From the NCBI GenBank assembly GCA_022316685.1, contig JAKJHU010000034.1:558001-622000 (forward strand): a stretch of DNA of 64,000 bases, in the 5' to 3' direction. Under the pieces are notes generated by a model. It was not told the DNA's origin. It made no database searches and saw nothing but the letters and a program-made list of their open reading frames with translations. The position numbers and the translations under genes are program-made. Source of the DNA: Progne subis subis. Its lineage: Eukaryota; Chordata; Aves; Passeriformes; Hirundinidae. The first letter of the stretch is position 1. The number at the start of each line of letters is the position of its first letter. Shown piece by piece: positions 61,145 through 64,000 of the stretch.

Positions 61145-62135
61145 AGCGGAGATAGGGAAGTCCTGCAGCCTAGTACGGCTCCGGCCCCTACGCCAACTGC
61201 GCGCGGTCCCGATTCAGCCCCGCCGGCAGAGGAAGGAGAAGCCAGCGCGTCCTGCAGCAGTCCCTCCTTTAGAGCATCTCTGATTGGTGTGCCTTCCACA
61301 CACAGCACGACTTCCCCCTCCTGCTGCCTCCTTCTCTCTCTTGGGAAAAGTAGCTGGAGAGCGAGAGCTTCACCTTCGGCGGCAGCAGCCTCCCGCGCCC
61401 AGCCTGCGCGCCGCGGAAAGGCGCGGAGACGCCCCGGGCGCCCGGACAGAGGCAGTGCTGAGCGCGCCCTCCACTGCGGGGGGGAGGGTGGAGGTGGAAG
61501 GAGGTGGGGAGAGGGAACGACGCCCTTCTCCTCCCCCGTATTTATCCGGCCATTCGCGGCTCCCCGCCCCAGCCCTTGCGAGGGAGCAGGTGCCAGCAGC
61601 CGCCGGTCTGTCTGACCGAGGAGCGGGGCTCAGGCGGCAGCGCCCGCCGCCCCCGTACACTGGGGCTTGGGCCGCCTCCTTGCGCCGGCCGCTCCGCAGC
61701 GCAGCTCTCCCTTCCCTCCTCTTCCCTGCGAGTGGCGGGGCGGGGTGCGAAGTTTACGCACAGGCGCATGTGGTCGGGGAGACCCCAGTGGGCCCGCCGC
61801 CGCTCCGCTGGGACCCCTCCGCCCCTGCGGCGGGAGGCTAGGGGCGCCGGGCGGGGAGGGAGCCGCAGGGCCGGGCAGGGCAGCTGCTCTGGGGACGGGG
61901 AGCCGCGGCTGCCGGAGCAGGGGCAGGAGGGCCGCGGCGGCGCCGGCGGCAGCCAAAAACTGGACTGTGTCTCCCTCCAGAGGGAGAAGGGAGTCACGCA
62001 CGGCAGCTCCGACGGCGGGAGAGCTGAGGAGTCGGCCGGGCCCCTCTTCCCTGAGGTGGTGTGGCGGGCTTGGTCCGTGCACCTGCGCTTGAGAGGTAGT
62101 GAGGAAAGGTAGTACGGGTCAGGTCCCGAAGGCAT
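61145..62135. promoter_or_regulatory. CpG island, right lobe; probable promoter and first exon
   Basis: About 1 kb is very GC- and CpG-rich. GC boxes are present (CCCCGCCCC at 61,562-61,570 and GGGGCGGGG at 61,737-61,745). An ATTGG (CCAAT on the minus strand) lies near 61,281, and a TATA-like GTATTTATCC near 61,538 reads as GGATAAATAC on the other strand. Plus-strand donor-like GAGAG|GTAGT (exon end 62,095) and AAAG|GTAGTA (exon end 62,108) lie at the right edge. Long ORFs on both strands (for example 61,504-62,112 on plus and 61,542-62,135 on minus) overlap one another, are compositionally driven and resemble no protein known to me. A non-coding first exon transcribed rightward, leftward or both ways is the best interpretation. 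The gene cannot be named. Confidence 0.85.
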
Positions 62136-62139
62136 CTCG

Positions 62140-62741
62140 TTTCTCCTAAAACAGCTTTAAAGACGAGTGGCGGATCGTGGTCGTCTCCTATGACTACTGA
62201 TTAATAAGGGAAAACGTTGCTGAGTAAGAATAATTAAAAGCAGAGTTGTGTAATTTATTTTGCTGTGTTCTGTGCTGTTCAAAAGGTAGTGCAGAGAAGT
62301 GGAGGGGAGAGAGCTAAAAAAGGTGAGAAAGAAACCTTGTTACAGTGATACCAGAGTCAAGTACTCAGTTTTGTCCTGTAATTCTGATCTGCTCCTAGAT
62401 TAAATGGGGATGAATGCATACAGCATTGAGAAGTAGTGATATACTTGACCATGTGTTGGGTTTGGTTTTTTTGTTTTTTTTGTTGTTTTTTTTTTTTCCA
62501 ATTCTACAAGCTAGTATAATGGCCAGTTTTCAGAAAAGAAGCTTTTGCTCAGTCCTTAACTGTTGCATCTTACATGATGTTCATAATCAACTCTGTCAGA
62601 AGTAGAAGAGGGAAGTGAAACATTTCTCTTCTTGTTATTGTTCATATTAGAGTTCTTCCATGGAAGCAAGCATCTGTAGAATATTTGAATTATTTTGTTT
62701 TTTCAAAGCAGACCTAAAGGTCCATGCAGTCAAAAAATATT
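62140..62741. other. Non-coding sequence right of the CpG island
   Basis: The sequence returns to AT-rich DNA. A T/G-rich tract lies at about 62,461-62,499. No exon is recognised. Confidence 0.55.
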
Positions 62742-62766
62742 AAAAAAAAAAAAAAAAAAAAAAAAA
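62742..62766. repeat. Poly(A) tract, A25
   Basis: A pure run of 25 A is followed by GGAGGGGG. Confidence 0.95.
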
Positions 62767-64000
62767 GGAGGGGGTAGGATGGAGGCTTAATGTTGACTAC
62801 TCTGCATGCAGTGATGCAGCTGCAGGATGAAATACAAAGAGGGCAAGTTTAAAGTAGCCTGGTATGTGACTGTCACAAGTGCTGTTGCAGAAAACACTGC
62901 AGTACACGTACAGGCTAGATGCTGACTGCAGCCAAATTAAATGGCTGCTGGTTGTAAAGAAAATATGGTCTTGTCTCATTCACTGGAAGCTGATACAATG
63001 ACTTCAGAATTTCCCTGCTTGGGAACCATGTTTCTAGATTTGCAGACAGCTAAAAAAATAATTTAGAGGGAACTGGAAAAAGCCAAGACTGTGCTGCTAT
63101 CGACACCACAAATTCAGGAAAAGATATAAATCCAGACTAAAGTCAATCCACAGGGATGTTCCTGCCTCACCAGTTCCAAATGACATAGGGTCCTGAATAC
63201 ATAGTAGAAAGGGTAATCTTTCCAGCTCCCTGCCTCAGTGTAGGACCACAGGTATTGCTGTTCCATTAAAAGCAGTGAAAGCACACCAAAAATACAACTA
63301 GAGCAACTAAAATGCAACTACAGCAGCTGTTGCACTTTAGATGTGGCAAACACCTTGTTGCTATAGGAGCACATAATGTCTCTTTTACCTGCATGTACCA
63401 TTACACTCAAGATGACTGCATGTTGTAAGACCAGAGAATACTTGGTAGTTTCATGTTGGTGTCCTGCTGTTGCAGAAATCTGGTAAACGCATCAGAAGAT
63501 ACAGAACTCTTATCACCATTTTGAAACAAGTCCTATGCAAACAACCAAAGAAAAAGTAGCAGACAAAGCAGTAAGTATGCTAACCTGTTTTGAAACCCAA
63601 GAATTTTGTCAGTGAAAATATTGAAAAATATAGTCTTCGTTTATTTCATGATGATGCTGCGCATGAGCAGTTCCAAATCTCTTTGTACAACATCTGAAAA
63701 TCTGAACAAATCTGCAGTACACACACACAGCTTGTATGACACCATGCATATGAAAGTATGTCCTGAAAGACATGCTTTCAGAAAGCATCTCTGCTGGCTT
63801 TCACAGTATGTTCAACACTCCTGGGAAGAACTGAAATGATCTGTTGTAGCTATAGAGTGCAGCTGGTTTTACAGATGCTTACTTGGTAAGTCTGACTCAT
63901 CTCCAAAGGTGCCTTTGTACATGCTGCACATGTGCGATATGATAAATTTACCATTTTCTGGAAACACCAGATTGGCAGTCTTTGTCTTACATAGCCTGTA
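62767..64000. other. Non-coding sequence to window end
   Basis: No exon, RNA gene or named repeat is recognised. If a plus-strand gene starts in the CpG island, this would be its first intron. Confidence 0.5.

Noticed and set aside
61130..61615. 161-codon plus-strand ORF beginning in the CpG island
   Set aside because: Composition-driven, overlaps other frames equally open, and has no recognisable domain or start context.
61504..62112. 202-codon plus-strand ORF in the CpG island, and its 197-codon minus-strand counterpart at 61,542-62,135
   Set aside because: GC-rich sequence has few stop codons, so long ORFs appear on both strands. The translations are arginine/glycine/proline-rich and resemble no protein family I know.

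Overview
The window looks like nuclear DNA from a bird, probably a passerine, and it is almost entirely non-coding. The bird assignment rests on CR1 LINE 3' ends, including one with a tail of degenerate ATTCTATGAT-type repeats, and on several LTR families that I know from avian endogenous retroviruses (ERVs). The passerine call is a weaker inference from LTR families remembered as common in songbirds. The base composition (AT-rich, CpG-poor, with one sharp CpG island) fits an intergenic desert or very long first introns next to a vertebrate promoter. I found no open reading frame that I can defend as a protein-coding gene. The longer ORFs are of the size expected by chance or lie inside LTRs or the CpG island.

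Layout. Positions 1-60,400 are AT-rich sequence carrying scattered transposon copies. CR1 fragments lie at about 535-1050 (+), 22,905-24,035 (+), 29,545-29,690 (+) and 43,730-44,205 (-). LTR elements lie at 1306-1752, 9416-10,757, 14,203-15,310, 17,585-17,779 (-), 30,256-31,026, 32,696-33,010, 38,703-39,150, 40,913-41,211, 46,484-47,026 (-), 51,036-52,291 and 53,980-55,603. For nine of these I could place both ends and find flanking target-site duplications (TSDs) of 4, 5 or 6 bp, four of them exact. Several ERV integrase types have therefore inserted here, mostly leaving solo LTRs. Two members of one family keep some internal sequence (a Lys-type primer binding site and a repetitive leader) but no gag, pol or env.

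Positions 60,410-62,135 form a CpG island in two lobes, split by an AT-rich A/AAT tract at about 60,960-61,105. GC boxes, a CCAAT motif, a TATA-like motif and splice-donor-like sites on both strands suggest a promoter with non-coding first exon(s), possibly bidirectional. The gene or genes cannot be named from this window. From 62,140 to the end the sequence returns to AT-rich, exon-less DNA.

Other structure includes very long pure homopolymers (A59, A46, A42, G24), a 130-bp tract with no C, a 36-bp near-perfect tandem duplication, a compound A/TA/ACCA microsatellite and two short pieces resembling old amniote-wide repeats. No new gene system was found. The points most worth following up are the shared repeat unit in two different ERV contexts, the very long LTR with an early TATA box, and the two-lobed CpG island.
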